Shown: positions 63,276 through 64,000 of the stretch, one piece after another
Layout of the letters: every line of letters starts with the position of its first letter
Position numbering within the stretch: the first letter of the stretch is position 1
NCBI RefSeq assembly: GCF_022899245.1
Contig: NZ_JALJAZ010000001.1
Coordinates: 1,581,501-1,645,500, forward strand
Length of the DNA: 64,000 nt
Origin: Falsirhodobacter halotolerans
GTDB taxonomy: Bacteria; Pseudomonadota; Alphaproteobacteria; Rhodobacterales; Rhodobacteraceae
Direction of reading: 5' to 3'
Notes under the pieces: generated by a model
What the model saw: the letters and a program-made list of their open reading frames with translations, nothing else
What the model was told of the DNA's origin: nothing
The model's database searches: none
Program-made: the position numbers and the translations under genes

Positions 63276-63450
63276 TTCTGCTCTTCGCGTGCGTGGCCTT
63301 TTTCCAGTGGCCGATAAGCACTTCCGAGGGAGTTGGCTCTGCCATGATCCTGGTCATGGTATCCGGCGCCCACCTGATAATGTCAGGCTCGCGGAAATCC
63401 CAACCACCACGGCCGCTGCGGGCCCGTCACCTTTCCCACATCGCCAAATG

Positions 63451-63479
63451 AAAAAGGGGCGGCGCGAACGCCACCCCCC
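63451..63479 (-). terminator. Rho-independent terminator of the DUF481 gene
   Basis: On the minus strand: a GGGGTGGCG / CGCCGCCCC stem with one mismatch and a TTCG-type loop, followed by five T. Twenty-two bases after the stop at 63502. Confidence 0.8.
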
Positions 63480-63501
63480 AGTCGGTCGTAACCGGGTTTT
63501 C

Positions 63502-64000
63502 TTAGAACCCGTAAACCAGCGACACGCCCAGCGTGTTGTCGGTACGGATCGCACGGCTCTCGTTGTAGTCCGAGAGGTAGCTGACGCGGGTCGAGAAAGC
63601 GTCCGTGATGCGGAAGTTCACGCCGAGGTCGTTGTTCACGCGCAGGGCTTCGTCGGAGTTCAGCGCATCGGTGTCCATGGTCACGAACACGTTCTCATTG
63701 ATGCCCCAGTAGAAGCGCGAGGACAGGACGTAGCCGACTTCCGACTCGCTGCGGCCGTCGCCGAACTTCAGGTAGGACTGGCCGACACCGGCCTGCAAAC
63801 GCCATGCCAGATCCGGCTGGTCGAAGATGCGGTAGCCCGGACCGATACCGATGAAGGCATCCTGTTCGATTTTGCGCGCGATGATCGCATCACGCTCGCC
63901 TTGGGTCAGGTCCGATTCCAGAACGCCACGCGGCAGATCTTCGTCGGTGACTTCGTCGGCCAGACCGTCGGTGATGACACGGCCCATCACGAAGCCGTAG
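63502..64000 (-). CDS. DUF481 outer-membrane beta-barrel protein, C-terminal part, cut by window edge
   Basis: The frame is open to the right edge, giving about 166 C-terminal residues. Alternating aromatic strands (GIGPGYRIF, WRLQAGVGQSYL, SEVGYVLSSRFYWGI, NNDLGVNFRI, FSTRVSYLSDY, NTLGVSLVYGF) and the terminal Phe are typical of outer-membrane barrels of the YdiY/DUF481 family. Function unknown; such proteins are often salt- or acid-regulated. The GTG/ATG near 63987-63990 is internal, not the start. Confidence 0.85.
   Translation of the reverse strand, partial: YGFVMGRVITDGLADEVTDEDLPRGVLESDLTQGERDAIIARKIEQDAFIGIGPGYRIFDQPDLAWRLQAGVGQSYLKFGDGRSESEVGYVLSSRFYWGINENVFVTMDTDALNSDEALRVNNDLGVNFRITDAFSTRVSYLSDYNESRAIRTDNTLGVSLVYGF

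Overview
The window is a 64-kb piece of a high-GC alphaproteobacterial chromosome. Several features point to the Rhodobacterales/Paracoccaceae: a GcrA-type cell-cycle regulator, UPF0262 and DUF2948 genes, an imuA-dnaE2 SOS cassette behind a GAAC-N7-GAAC LexA box, a Hint-domain secreted protein, and many tripartite tricarboxylate transporters (TTT). The genus cannot be fixed from this stretch.

Layout. (1) 1-7444: housekeeping block with lepA (cut by the edge), rpmB, a DUF3108 gene, then a tight run hisD / UPF0262 / low-molecular-weight phosphatase / (GFA opposite) / infA / maf / RNase E/G / yacG, ending in tRNA-Phe. (2) 7435-10281: a small island whose ends carry a 14-bp copy of the tRNA-Phe 3' end. 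It holds a decayed tyrosine-integrase tail and one intact cargo gene (choice-of-anchor L + Hint). (3) 10327-20271: a catabolic region with a seven-gene minus-strand operon (TTT transporter 1, GntR regulator, two hydroxyacid dehydrogenases, glycerate kinase), divergent from a dehydrogenase / RraA aldolase / FMN hydroxyacid oxidase operon. (4) 20278-25271: pirin and the imuA-dnaE2 mutagenesis cassette, which lacks imuB. (5) 25277-34279: TTT transporters 2 and 3; the latter sits in one operon with a hydroxyacid dehydrogenase and a second RraA aldolase, divergent from a LysR gene. (6) 34312-42828: a seven-gene operon (ABC importer, CaiB-type CoA transferase, CitE-type lyase, DUF1932 dehydrogenase, third RraA aldolase) and an IclR regulator. 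(7) 42900-51260: a prophage remnant reduced to its distal tail module, which includes a sulfatase fused to calcium-binding repeats. It is followed by repeat-rich debris up to tRNA-Thr. (8) 52288-64000: murA, DUF2948, RrF2 and Lrp regulators, hrpB, argDF with a possible Arg-rich attenuation leader, gcrA, phosphoglycolate phosphatase, cytochrome c, cysK and an outer-membrane DUF481 protein cut by the right edge.

How the genes work together. Regions 3, 5 and 6 look like parallel kits for taking up organic acids. Each has a dedicated high-affinity importer, NAD- or FMN-dependent oxidation or reduction of a hydroxyacid, and an RraA-type aldolase/decarboxylase, with glycerate kinase or a CoA-transferase/CoA-lyase pair feeding central metabolism. 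Each kit has its own regulator (GntR, LysR, IclR). The actual substrates cannot be read from sequence.

The observations most worth following up are the candidate arginine leader peptide upstream of argDF, the sulfatase in the phage tail module, the absence of imuB from the mutasome cassette, and the tRNA-Phe island.
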